A stretch of 64,000 bases of DNA from Bacillus_BE sp042263505 (lineage in GTDB: Bacteria > Bacillota > Bacilli > Bacillales > Cytobacillaceae): the NCBI RefSeq assembly GCF_042263505.1, contig NZ_JBHKFI010000005.1, forward strand, positions 1-64,000, given 5' to 3'. A model generated the notes under the pieces. It did no database searches, had not been told where the DNA came from, and saw only the letters and a list, made by a program, of their open reading frames with translations. A program made the translations under genes and the position numbers. Within the stretch, counting starts at the first letter, position 1; every line of letters begins with the position of its first letter. Of this stretch, positions 25,098-34,377 are shown one piece after another.

Positions 25098-26203
25098 AAA
25101 TACTCGTAACAGGTGCAGGAGGATTTGTTGGTAAAAATTTGATTGCAGAATTGAAAAATAAAGGATATACAACTATTTTTGAAGTGTTTAAGGATACCCC
25201 CTTCCCTTTATTAAGTCAATATACAAAAGAATGCGATTTTGTTTTTCATTTAGCAGGAGTGAATCGTCCGAAAGAGGAATCCGAATTTAACCATGGAAAT
25301 TATGGTTTTACGTTTCAATTATTGGAATTGCTGCGCATGCACGAGAATAAGGCTCCGATTTTATTTACATCCTCCATCCAAGCGAATCAAGATAATTCCT
25401 ATGGACGAAGTAAAAGAGCTTGTGAAAAATTATTATTTTTCCATCAAAAGGGGAGGGGTGCGAAAGTATTCGTATATCAATTACCCAACTTATTTGGAAA
25501 ATGGTGCAAGCCAAATTATAACAGCGTTGTGGCAACCTTTTGCTATCAAATAGCAAGAAACCAAGAAATTGAGATTCATCATAGAGGTACGGAGCTAACT
25601 CTCTGCTATATCGATGACGTATTGGAAGAATTTATGCATGCATTGGAAGGACATGAAACTAGAGAAGGCGATTATTGTCTCGTACCTGAAAGCTATCAAG
25701 TAACCCTTGGGGAATTAGCCGATAAGCTTTACTTATTTAAAAAGAATCGGGAATCCTTAGTCATGCCTTCTTTGGAGAATAAATTAGATCGCGCATTGTA
25801 TAGCACGTATTTGTCTTATTTAGAGGAAAATAATTTTTCATATAAATTAGAGAAAAATGTCGATCAACGCGGCTGGTTGGCAGAATTTATTAAGTCGCAG
25901 AGCATGGGGCAAATTTTTATCTCCAAAACAAAACCCGGTGTGACGAGAGGCAACCATTGGCACCACACGAAGGTCGAGAAATTTCTGGTTATTCAGGGAG
26001 AAGCAACAATTCGGTTTCGAAAAATTGATTGTGATCATGTAATAGAGTACAAGGTGAATGGGGAAATACCTGAAGTCGTCGACATCCCCGTTGGCTATAC
26101 TCATTCCATTGAAAACACCGGGAAAGAAGATGTCATCACTTTGTTCTGGGCTTGTGAAATCTTTAATCCAGAAAAACCAGATACTTATTTTGTGGAGGTT
26201 TAG
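25094..26203 (+). CDS. capF: Bifunctional CapF/FnlB-like epimerase-reductase
   Basis: 369 residues, equal in length to S. aureus CapF. N-terminal SDR domain (VTGAGGFVGKNL; YGRSK at the active site, near residue 100) and a C-terminal cupin domain (from about residue 250: GVTRGNHWHHTKVEKFLVI, then PVGYTHSIENTG). The cupin performs C3 epimerisation and the SDR the NADPH reduction, giving UDP-N-acetyl-L-talosamine as an intermediate. ATGA overlap with capE couples translation. Confidence 0.93.
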   Translation: MKILVTGAGGFVGKNLIAELKNKGYTTIFEVFKDTPFPLLSQYTKECDFVFHLAGVNRPKEESEFNHGNYGFTFQLLELLRMHENKAPILFTSSIQANQDNSYGRSKRACEKLLFFHQKGRGAKVFVYQLPNLFGKWCKPNYNSVVATFCYQIARNQEIEIHHRGTELTLCYIDDVLEEFMHALEGHETREGDYCLVPESYQVTLGELADKLYLFKKNRESLVMPSLENKLDRALYSTYLSYLEENNFSYKLEKNVDQRGWLAEFIKSQSMGQIFISKTKPGVTRGNHWHHTKVEKFLVIQGEATIRFRKIDCDHVIEYKVNGEIPEVVDIPVGYTHSIENTGKEDVITLFWACEIFNPEKPDTYFVEV

Positions 26204-26208
26204 GAATC

Positions 26209-27348
26209 GTGGGAAAAATGAAGGTCATGACCATCGTTGGCACACGGCCGGAGATTATTCGCTTATCTGAGGTCATCAAGGCTTGTGATCAATACTTTAA
26301 TCATATATTAGTACACACAGGGCAGAACTGGGATTTCCGGTTGAATGATATCTTTTTTGAAGAGCTTGAAATCCGACAACCGGATCATTTTCTCGGCGTT
26401 GTCGGGGAGAATCTTGGGGAAACGATGGGAAATATCATCGCTGCTTCTTATAAAATTTTAAAGCATGAAAACCCAGACGCCTTATTAATTTTAGGGGATA
26501 CCAATAGCTGTTTAAGTGCGATTGCAGCTAAACGATTAAAAATTCCAATTTTTCATATGGAAGCTGGAAATCGCTGCTTTGATCTCAATGTTCCGGAAGA
26601 GATAAATAGAAAAATAGTCGATCATGTTTCGGATATTAATCTTCCTTATACGGAACATAGCCGGCGATATTTAATATCGGAGGGAATTCAGAAGGAACAT
26701 ATATTTGTAACAGGTTCTCCAATGAAAGAAGTCTTGGGTAAAAATATGGAACGGATTCAAAGCAGTACAGTTTTAAAAGAGTTAACCTTAAACCCTAGAA
26801 AATATTTTCTTGTTTCTGCCCATCGCGAAGAAAATATTGATAACAAAGAAAATTTTCACTCCTTAATGAACGCCATTAATCAAATGGCTGAAACATACCA
26901 GCTTCCAGTCATCTACTCTACTCATCCACGAAGTTGGAAAAAGATTGAAGAACGCGGATTTGTTTTTCATCCATTGGTTCGCCAGCTGAAGCCATTTGGA
27001 TTTTTTGATTATAACCATTTGCAGTTAAATGCTTTTGCCGTTCTTTCTGATAGTGGCACACTTTCGGAGGAATCAGCGATACTTGGCTTTCCAGGTGTGC
27101 TGATTCGGACGTCGACAGAACGACCAGAAGTGTTGGATAAAGGCACTGTTATTATCGGAGGTATTTCAGAAAAGGAAATGTTGCAGGCTGTTGAATTAAG
27201 TAACGCAATGCGAGAACGGCATGAAAGAATAAGTCTTGCCAATGATTATGTAGATGAAAATGTATCTGTAAAGGTTGTGAAGATTATCCAGAGCTTCACA
27301 GGAATTGTGAATCAGCAAATCTGGAGGAAAAGGGATCACTTTGTCTAA
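26209..27348 (+). CDS. capG: UDP-sugar 2-epimerase, CapG/FnlC (WecB family)
   Basis: 379 residues. The WecB-type motifs GTRPEIIRLSEV at the start, HTGQNWD, GDTNS, HMEAGNRCFD and SAHREENID are present. Last step to UDP-L-FucNAc (2-acetamido-2,6-dideoxy-L-galactose). GTG at 26209 (GGAGG 11 bases before) or ATG at 26218 could be the start. A plain UDP-GlcNAc 2-epimerase is the alternative; the capE-capF context favours CapG. Confidence 0.9.
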   Translation: MGKMKVMTIVGTRPEIIRLSEVIKACDQYFNHILVHTGQNWDFRLNDIFFEELEIRQPDHFLGVVGENLGETMGNIIAASYKILKHENPDALLILGDTNSCLSAIAAKRLKIPIFHMEAGNRCFDLNVPEEINRKIVDHVSDINLPYTEHSRRYLISEGIQKEHIFVTGSPMKEVLGKNMERIQSSTVLKELTLNPRKYFLVSAHREENIDNKENFHSLMNAINQMAETYQLPVIYSTHPRSWKKIEERGFVFHPLVRQLKPFGFFDYNHLQLNAFAVLSDSGTLSEESAILGFPGVLIRTSTERPEVLDKGTVIIGGISEKEMLQAVELSNAMRERHERISLANDYVDENVSVKVVKIIQSFTGIVNQQIWRKRDHFV

Positions 27349-27379
27349 TAGTCTTAACTCTTAATGAAAGGACTTCTGT

Positions 27380-28450
27380 ATGAAACTTGCCTTGCTTTGT
27401 CCGTCTAATATGCTATTCATGCCCTATGTTAGTAATTATATTAATATATTAAAAAGCTACCAGATTCCCTTTATTATTATCAATTGGGATCGATTTCAAA
27501 TGGAGAAAGAAGAAACTGATTTCACCTATCGTGATAAAAAAATTGGGCATCAGAGAAATATGTATGATTACTATCAATTTAAAGCATTTATCATTCGAAA
27601 AATGAAGAACGAGCACATCGATAAAGTGCTTGTTTTTAGTTTGCAGCTAGGTTTTTTTTTACAAAGCTTTTTATTAAAAAATTTTAAAGAAAATTATGTG
27701 CTGGATGTTCGAGATCACAATAAAATCATTACTTATTTTCATATGAAAAAATTAATCAAGCATTCGGCATTTACGGTCCTTTCATCACCGAGGTTTAAAG
27801 ATTTCCTACCGAATGAGAAGAAATATATCTTAAATCATAATATTAATCTAGACAGCTTTCCTTCATTCAAGGAACGAAAAGTTACTTTCAAAAATAAGCT
27901 GCGAATTTCCTACATTGGTGCTTTAAGGGACCTTAATTCAAGCATTTTATTTATCGAGACGTTAAGGGATCATCCAAAGTATGAGCTAGCATTTCATGGG
28001 GAAGGAGCTATAAATCAAGATTTAAAGGCTTTCTTTGAAAAGGAACAGATTAATAATGTTCTGCTTACAGGGAGATTCACAAAAAATGAAGAGAAATCGT
28101 TGTACGTGAATAGTCATTTTATTAATCTCATACAAACAAGTGTTGCTATTAATGAACAATTATTGCTACCAAATCGTCTTTACCTTGCTGCCCTTTATAA
28201 AAAACCAGTGATTTCACTTGATGGTAGCTACCTTTCGGAAATTGTTCAGGAATTTCATCTTGGATTAGTGGTGCACTCATTGGAGGAATTGGAGGAAAAA
28301 TTAGAAACCTACATCGTGCATTTTAATGAAGAAGAATATGAAAGAGGCCTCAATGCTTTTTTTGAAAAAGTGCAAGAAGATAATAAAGTATTTATGAATC
28401 AGGTGCTTGATTTTTGCAAGAAAGATCTTAGAATGACACGATTTTCATAA
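27380..28450 (+). CDS. Glycosyltransferase (GT-B fold, family 4-like)
   Basis: 356 residues. N-terminal half has short strands with IIINWDRF and YVLDVRDHNKI; the C-terminal half has RISYIGALRDLNSS, ELAFHGEGAIN and LPNRLYLAALYKKPVI, typical of family 4 acceptor/donor segments. No membrane segment, so probably associated with the inner membrane face. GAAAGGAC precedes the ATG. Its sugar and acceptor are not predictable. Confidence 0.78.
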   Translation: MKLALLCPSNMLFMPYVSNYINILKSYQIPFIIINWDRFQMEKEETDFTYRDKKIGHQRNMYDYYQFKAFIIRKMKNEHIDKVLVFSLQLGFFLQSFLLKNFKENYVLDVRDHNKIITYFHMKKLIKHSAFTVLSSPRFKDFLPNEKKYILNHNINLDSFPSFKERKVTFKNKLRISYIGALRDLNSSILFIETLRDHPKYELAFHGEGAINQDLKAFFEKEQINNVLLTGRFTKNEEKSLYVNSHFINLIQTSVAINEQLLLPNRLYLAALYKKPVISLDGSYLSEIVQEFHLGLVVHSLEELEEKLETYIVHFNEEEYERGLNAFFEKVQEDNKVFMNQVLDFCKKDLRMTRFS

Positions 28451-28482
28451 TGAAAAAAACTTATGTTTAAAGGAAGGTAAGG

Positions 28483-29691
28483 ATGAATATTTTTTACGTT
28501 TCAACTGTATGCTCGACAAGGAAATTTTCTCAAATATATTGTGAAAGTAAGCTTAAACCACAGCAGCAGGCGCAAAAATTTCATCATTTATTTATTAAGG
28601 GATTAGCGTCTCTAAAAAATTCTGTGTATGCCATGACTGTGCTGCCGATTAATCGAAAAAGCATGAACAAAATGTGGATACAAAGAGAGCACGAACATCA
28701 AGAAGAAGTTGATTACGATTATTTGCCCATACTTAATTTTCCAATACTCCGTCATGTACTTATTTTTTTGATTGGATTTATGACTGTCCTTTTCTGGAGC
28801 CATAAAAAAAGAAATGAACCAAAAGTCCTTATTTGTGATGTTTTAAACGCGACTACATCTATTTCGGCTTTGCTTGCATCAAAGTTATTTAGTGTCCAAA
28901 GCATAGCAATTATTACAGATCTACCAGGGCTTATGCACAATGATGATGAAAAAAAGAAATCAGGAATAAAAAGATGGATTACTTACTTTTATATCAAAAT
29001 TAGCTATTTTTTTCTGCACAGATATGACGGTTATGTTTTGTTGACAGAGCAAATGAATGAACGAGTAAATCCTAAAAATAAGCCATTTATCATCATAGAA
29101 GGAATGGTAGATGCCGGCATGAAGGATGTTCCAAATAAAGTCGAAGATAAATATGAAGAGAAGATAATTATCTATGCAGGGGCATTATTTGAGAAATATG
29201 GTGTTAAAAAGCTGATCGAATCATTTATGAAAACGAACATTAGGGAGGCAAGGCTTTGGATATATGGATCTGGTGAGCTGGAAGAAGAAATGGAACATTA
29301 TGAAAAAAAAGATCAACGTATCCGCTACTTCGGAGTTGTACCGAACGAAGAAGTGGTGAAGGAGGAAATGAAGGCTACCCTTCTCGTTAATCCACGTCCG
29401 ACTGAGGAGGAATTCACAAAATACTCATTTCCATCAAAAAATATGGAATATATGGTCTCTGGCACACCAGTTTTAACTACAAAACTGCCAGGCATGAAGT
29501 CGGAGTATTTTGATTATCTTTATCTGTTTGAAAATGAAGATGAAGTGGGAATCGCTCAAACTTTAGAGGAAGTACTACTGCAAGATCAAAGTAATTTATT
29601 TCAAATTGGTGAAAATGCGAAGAAATTTGTTTTAAGGGAGAAGAGCAATATTGAGATGGCTAAAAAATTCATGGCATCGCTTTTGGGATAA
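28483..29691 (+). CDS. Glycosyltransferase (GT-B fold, family 4-like) with hydrophobic helix
   Basis: 402 residues. A hydrophobic segment near residues 85-105 (LRHVLIFLIGFMTVLFW) probably touches the membrane. The C-terminal domain shows IIYAGALFEKYGVKKLI, WIYGSGELEEE and YSFPSKNMEYMVSGTP, where the glutamate would contact the donor. AGGAAGG precedes the ATG. One of the chain-building transferases. Confidence 0.78.
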   Translation: MNIFYVSTVCSTRKFSQIYCESKLKPQQQAQKFHHLFIKGLASLKNSVYAMTVLPINRKSMNKMWIQREHEHQEEVDYDYLPILNFPILRHVLIFLIGFMTVLFWSHKKRNEPKVLICDVLNATTSISALLASKLFSVQSIAIITDLPGLMHNDDEKKKSGIKRWITYFYIKISYFFLHRYDGYVLLTEQMNERVNPKNKPFIIIEGMVDAGMKDVPNKVEDKYEEKIIIYAGALFEKYGVKKLIESFMKTNIREARLWIYGSGELEEEMEHYEKKDQRIRYFGVVPNEEVVKEEMKATLLVNPRPTEEEFTKYSFPSKNMEYMVSGTPVLTTKLPGMKSEYFDYLYLFENEDEVGIAQTLEEVLLQDQSNLFQIGENAKKFVLREKSNIEMAKKFMASLLG

Positions 29692-29733
29692 TGATTGTCC
29701 ATTCTTGATTTTTATGATGAGTGAGGAATATTA

Positions 29734-31068
29734 ATGATCTATGAGAAAAAAATGAACGTTGATTGGAAATTGCTCCATCCATACACATTAAAGGATAATA
29801 AGAAGGAAATGTATTATCTTAATTACTTCAATAATTGGGTGGCCGTTTTCATATGTCTATGGTTTGCATGGCCCTTTATGAACTATCGGTTAGGCCTCTT
29901 ACCACTCATATTTGTACTGGCTGCTTGGTTCTTCACGACAGATATGAAATGGGTATTTAAGCGATTATCATTCGATTTAGTTTTTATTGTGATTTGGTTT
30001 CTTTCATTTTTGCCCTATATTTTTACGGGGAAATTTTATTTTGGAAACTTAAATCCTATTTATGCTTTGATTTGTTTTTCCTTATTTTTTGTAGGAATAT
30101 TTGTTAATCACTATTACATGTTCTTTAAACAAAACGGAAGGGCATTACGAAATATTGCTTTGTTTACAATTTTATTTTTTATTATCGCTTCCGTACAATC
30201 ATACTTGGGACTAAGACAATATCCGCTTGCGGCACGTGTACTAGCAACGGGAAGTGACCCACTTATGCAAACTTATGTGTCACTAGGAATTGGTGGCTTT
30301 GGGTTTGTTTATAGTGCGGTATTTGTTAATATCGCATTACTTTATTTTATTATCACAAGGGATTCCAAGATTCGTTTGTTTTATCGGTTCCTTGCACTTT
30401 TTGCCTATATTATTATCACGATGATGTTGATTTCTGCTTCCTATGCAACTTCTTTACTTTTTTTATTTATCGGGACTTTATTGGTATTTTTTATCAGAGG
30501 GAAGAAAAGCCTCATCTTCTGTATATTATTTGCAATCATTATGATTCTTCTTATCCCAAAAGAAATGATTGGCTATTTATTAATCGATGTAGCTAATCTT
30601 TTTAAGGAAAATGGTGTTATTAACTCAAAATTTATGGATCTGGCAAAAGGCTTTGTGACAGATTCATTTGGCTCACAAACAAATGGTAGGGGGCAATTGT
30701 ACCTGGAGTCATTAGATACATTCTTTCATAATCCCCTATTCGGTATTTATGGACCTTTTGGGGATTCCTTCAATGCAAAAGTTGGTGGACATTCTGGTTG
30801 GCTTGATTTATTGGCATATTATGGATTGTTTGGATCGCTCCCGTTATTTGCAGCGATCTTTTTTCTTTTTAGAAAACAATTAAAATTTTATGCTAATCAT
30901 CCATATACTTCCTTTATTTTAACAGCCCAGATCTTATTTGTTATCTTTGGTTTTATCAATCCATTTTTGTATGTATACCAGATTGGATTTGTTTTATTTA
31001 CCGTCATTCCTGCACTACCTTATTTATCCAATGCTTTCTTAAAAAATGGAGAAGAAAGGAATACATAA
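29734..31068 (+). CDS. Wzy/O-antigen-polymerase-like membrane protein
   Basis: 444 residues, about eleven predicted membrane helices and one larger loop (about residues 290-360) containing NGRGQLYLESLDTFFHNPLFG, a feature of the O-antigen ligase/polymerase superfamily, followed by GGHSGWLDLLAYYG. It should join repeat units on the outer face, in a Wzx/Wzy-dependent pathway with the flippase at 37465 and the Wzz-like protein at 20597. The stop abuts the next ATG directly. Confidence 0.8.
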   Translation: MIYEKKMNVDWKLLHPYTLKDNKKEMYYLNYFNNWVAVFICLWFAWPFMNYRLGLLPLIFVLAAWFFTTDMKWVFKRLSFDLVFIVIWFLSFLPYIFTGKFYFGNLNPIYALICFSLFFVGIFVNHYYMFFKQNGRALRNIALFTILFFIIASVQSYLGLRQYPLAARVLATGSDPLMQTYVSLGIGGFGFVYSAVFVNIALLYFIITRDSKIRLFYRFLALFAYIIITMMLISASYATSLLFLFIGTLLVFFIRGKKSLIFCILFAIIMILLIPKEMIGYLLIDVANLFKENGVINSKFMDLAKGFVTDSFGSQTNGRGQLYLESLDTFFHNPLFGIYGPFGDSFNAKVGGHSGWLDLLAYYGLFGSLPLFAAIFFLFRKQLKFYANHPYTSFILTAQILFVIFGFINPFLYVYQIGFVLFTVIPALPYLSNAFLKNGEERNT

Positions 31069-32370
31069 ATGAATATCTTGTGGATTACGAATGTTCCATT
31101 ACCTGAAGCAAGCAAGTTAATGAATGATGAGCCTGTTCCATTTGGAGGCTGGTTAATAAATGCTGCTGCAGGATTACAAAATGATCAAAATCTAAAAATG
31201 AGTATAGCATTTCCTAGAAATGGATTTGAAGAAGTCCAGATGATAAAGGGTGAAAAAATTAGATATTATCCTTTTCCATATTTAACTACTAAAAATATAA
31301 TTCAGAATAAGCATCATTTAATTAAGATAATAGAACATACTAAACCTGATATTGTTCATATTTTTGGGACTGAATTTTATCATACATCAGTAATTGTTGA
31401 TATATGTAACACTAAAAATATAAATGTCGTCATTTCACTTCAAGGTTTAGTAACATTTATCGCTAAACATTACATGAATGGAATTCCAGAAAAAATACAA
31501 AATCATTTTACATTAAGAGATCTACTTAGATTGGATAATATCAAAATGCAGCAAAAAAAGTTTTTTAAAAGAGGTAAATATGAAATTGAAGCAATTCGAA
31601 ATGTGAATCATGTGATTGGGCGAACCACATGGGATAGGGCATGTACATCAATTTTCAATCAAGTCGCAAAATATTATCATTGTAATGAAACATTAAGAAA
31701 TACATTTTATAACCATTATTGGAATATCAATGAATGTGAAAAGTATTCCATTTTTTTAAGTCAAGGCTCCTATCCAATAAAAGGTTTCCATTATATGGTT
31801 GAAGCAATGTCTATGATAGTTAGTGAATTTCCAGAATCTAAACTTTATGTAGGTGGAACTGATATCACAATAGCAAAAACTCTTAAGGACAAAGCAAGGC
31901 TATCGGCATATGGTAAATATATCAAGGCGCAAATAAAAAAGAATAATCTACAAAATCATATTATTTTCACTGGAGTTATGGATGAGAGAAAGATGTGTGA
32001 CCAGTACTTAAAATCCCATGTTTTTGTATGCCCTTCTACAATCGAGAACAGTCCAAACTCTCTTGGTGAAGCAATGATGCTAGGTTTACCTATTGTTGCA
32101 TCAAACGTAGGAGGTATATCAGACTTATTGACACACAAAAATGAGGGATATTTATATCAATCAGATGCACCATACATGTTGGCTTATTATATATGCGAAA
32201 TCTTTAGAAACGAAGAAATTGCCCTGAAATTTTCTGAAAAGGCAAGACAAAAAGCAAAGATGACTCATGATAAAGAACAAAACCATAAAAGACTACTAGA
32301 TATATATAAGGTCATAATTGAAGAAGGCAATATTTATAAAAAAGGGGAATTCTATGAATCCATTAGTTAG
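31069..32370 (+). CDS. Family 4 glycosyltransferase
   Basis: 433 residues. VPFGGWLINAA near the N terminus and HIFGTEFYH are typical acceptor-side segments. The Glycos_transf_1 domain shows LSQGSYPIKGFHYMVEAM, IIFTGVMDERKM and the donor-binding ENSPNSLGEAMMLGLPIVAS. The start follows the polymerase stop without a gap. The following gene overlaps its end by 17 bases. From here the DNA is more AT-rich than in the 5-prime half of the cluster. Confidence 0.88.
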   Translation: MNILWITNVPLPEASKLMNDEPVPFGGWLINAAAGLQNDQNLKMSIAFPRNGFEEVQMIKGEKIRYYPFPYLTTKNIIQNKHHLIKIIEHTKPDIVHIFGTEFYHTSVIVDICNTKNINVVISLQGLVTFIAKHYMNGIPEKIQNHFTLRDLLRLDNIKMQQKKFFKRGKYEIEAIRNVNHVIGRTTWDRACTSIFNQVAKYYHCNETLRNTFYNHYWNINECEKYSIFLSQGSYPIKGFHYMVEAMSMIVSEFPESKLYVGGTDITIAKTLKDKARLSAYGKYIKAQIKKNNLQNHIIFTGVMDERKMCDQYLKSHVFVCPSTIENSPNSLGEAMMLGLPIVASNVGGISDLLTHKNEGYLYQSDAPYMLAYYICEIFRNEEIALKFSEKARQKAKMTHDKEQNHKRLLDIYKVIIEEGNIYKKGEFYESIS

Positions 32371-33337
32371 CATTAACTGTGCAACTTATAATCATGAAAA
32401 CTTCATTAGGGATGCGATAGAAGGCTTTTTAATGCAGAAAACAAATTTTGACTTTGAAATCCTCATTGGCGAAGATTGCAGTACTGATAATACAAGAACA
32501 ATTGTTGAAAAATATGCCAATCAATACCCTGGGAAAATTAGGGTAATTACTTCGGAACATAATGTAGGTGCAATAGAGAATTTTTTAAGGTTGCACCAAA
32601 ATTCAAGGGGTAAATATATCGCAATTTGTGAAGGTGATGATTACTGGATTGATCAATTTAAATTACAGAAACAAGTGGACTATATGGAAAGCCATCCGGA
32701 GTGTACGTTTTGTTTTCATAATGGGAAAGTTGTTGATGCAAATAAAAATCAAACCCGTAGCTCTGTTATCCCATGGATGAAAAATAATGAGGAGTTCTAC
32801 TATAAAATGGATATAAAATATTCTGCTGGAGAATTAGCATTGCTTGGTTATATTCCTACAGCTTCATATTTATATCCTAAGAGAATTTTAGAAAATCCAC
32901 CCAACTGGAGTTTTAAATCAGTTGTAGGAGACAATGTGATAAAGCTAATTGCGTCCAGTCATGGATATGCATATTACATTGATGAAAAAATGTGTGCCTA
33001 CAGATTCGGTGTTGAAGGGTCAGCCACAACAAATTGGGAAAAGGAAAATAATACCATTGAGAAAAAAATTGAACATTATAACGGATTTATTAATTTATAC
33101 AATAACTTCAATGACTATTCAGAAAATAAATATAAAGATGAAATTGATCGTGTAAAAATGATATTTGAATTTCAAATATTTCTGGTAAGGGGGGATTGGA
33201 AAATAATAAGAGAGAAGAAGTATAGTGAAATATTTTATGAAATGAGCATAGAAGGGAAAATAAAAACGTTCATGAGATGTTTTTTTCCAAATGTATATTC
33301 GAAGATGTCATATCTAAAGAGTAAATTGATTTTGTAA
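32354..33337 (+). CDS. Family 2 glycosyltransferase
   Basis: 327 residues, GT-A fold. SINCATYNHENFIRDAI at the N terminus, then IGEDCSTDNT and the DxD-like CEGDDYWID near residue 100 for metal and nucleotide binding. ATG at 32354 with AAAGGGG upstream, overlapping the previous coding sequence. No membrane helix. After this gene the cluster is interrupted by a transposase remnant. Confidence 0.88.
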   Translation: MNPLVSINCATYNHENFIRDAIEGFLMQKTNFDFEILIGEDCSTDNTRTIVEKYANQYPGKIRVITSEHNVGAIENFLRLHQNSRGKYIAICEGDDYWIDQFKLQKQVDYMESHPECTFCFHNGKVVDANKNQTRSSVIPWMKNNEEFYYKMDIKYSAGELALLGYIPTASYLYPKRILENPPNWSFKSVVGDNVIKLIASSHGYAYYIDEKMCAYRFGVEGSATTNWEKENNTIEKKIEHYNGFINLYNNFNDYSENKYKDEIDRVKMIFEFQIFLVRGDWKIIREKKYSEIFYEMSIEGKIKTFMRCFFPNVYSKMSYLKSKLIL

Positions 33338-33421
33338 CTGAATCAATTTCAAAAATCTGAGCCTTACAGACACAATGCTTTCAAATATTAAAAAAAGGAG
33401 TACCTCCCCATAATTTCGAAA

Positions 33422-33667
33422 TGAGTAGTTACCACAACAAACTCAGAGACTGGTTCGAAAGCTTGGAAAAACATCTTTAAAGGTCGTACCGCCGTGGAAC
33501 GAGTGAATGCTTATCTTAAGCTATACTTCCAATTAGACAATGTACGTTATCGGACAGGAAAACGCGACAAAGTTCATTTTGACCTGGTGACCTTAGTTTA
33601 TAATGCTTCGAAATTAGCTGCTGATTGCATTAATGCTGCATTAAATAGTCAAAAACAAGCTGCATAA
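33422..33667 (+). pseudogene. C-terminal remnant of a DDE transposase
   Basis: About 80 codons without a start are preserved: SETGSKAWKNIFKGRTAVERV, then NAYLKLYFQLDNVRYRTGKR and KVHFDLVTLVYNASKLAADC, ending at TAA 33665-33667. This is the C-terminal end of a DDE transposase (VER plus YLK... signature containing the last catalytic Glu). The N-terminal part and terminal inverted repeats are not found. A stop codon at about 33421 shuts the frame upstream. The remnant lies between the FucNAc-type and dTDP-sugar halves of the EPS cluster and suggests past rearrangement there. Confidence 0.8.
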
Positions 33668-33776
33668 TTTTTTTTTTATGAATAGAGCAAAATTCTGCTT
33701 TTCTGTGTTTCTTTAAAGTAAGGAATTATGAAATTGATTCATGTAAAGTAAATATAAATACAGAGGGAGATTGTAC

Positions 33777-34289
33777 ATGGTTGTAGAGTCTAAGATCATT
33801 CAAAAATATCAAAATATATTAAATGAAAAAGGGTTAGATTTTATTTTACTTGACCAAAGTAATACAAGTTTAAATCGCTTAGTAGCAATATTTGAAAAAA
33901 TCGACTCAGTTTTTCTTACACCACAACAGGCAGGAATAGACTTAGTCACTTATTCTATAAAATTAATAAATAATGCCTTAAATTTTGTAATAATTGAGAA
34001 TGAAAATGATATAGGTCTTATTTCCCTTTATGCCAATGATTCTATTAATAAAATTTGTTTTATCAATGCAATTGGGATACTACCGTCTTATCAAGGGAAA
34101 AACATCGGCAGCTTAATATCAGAATTTAATATCGAGTTTGCAAGAGAAATGAATTTTGATTACCTTAAATCTCACATTGCTAAAAATAATTATATCTCTA
34201 AAAAATTAGCAGCCAAATTTAATATGAAAGTTGAACGCGATATGAATCCTACCACGTATCTTATGGTCAAAGATTTAAGGGAAGATTAA
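33777..34289 (+). CDS. GNAT-family N-acetyltransferase
   Basis: 170 residues; the acetyl-CoA-binding motif A is visible in AIGILPSYQGKNIGSLIS and the following helix FAREMNFDYLKSHIAKNN. GAGGGAG lies 7 bases before the ATG at 33777. It sits next to a dTDP-4-amino-sugar pathway and is a natural candidate for N-acetylating that sugar, as WecD does for dTDP-fucosamine; it could also stand in for the missing EpsM. Both are inferences from position. Confidence 0.75.
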   Translation: MVVESKIIQKYQNILNEKGLDFILLDQSNTSLNRLVAIFEKIDSVFLTPQQAGIDLVTYSIKLINNALNFVIIENENDIGLISLYANDSINKICFINAIGILPSYQGKNIGSLISEFNIEFAREMNFDYLKSHIAKNNYISKKLAAKFNMKVERDMNPTTYLMVKDLRED

Positions 34290-34298
34290 TTTAATACA

Positions 34299-34328
34299 GA
34301 AATCACAAATTATATGATTTCTTTTTTT
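34299..34328 (+). terminator. Internal terminator-like hairpin in the EPS cluster
   Basis: AGAAATCA (34299-34306) pairs with TGATTTCT (34315-34322), followed by seven T residues in total. It would stop part of the transcripts before rfbA unless transcription is antiterminated by the EAR element or restarts from a local promoter. No clear local promoter was seen. Confidence 0.6.
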
Positions 34329-34377
34329 AGGGTAATTTTAATAAGTATTAAAATTTATAGTTGTAGGTGGTCACTTT

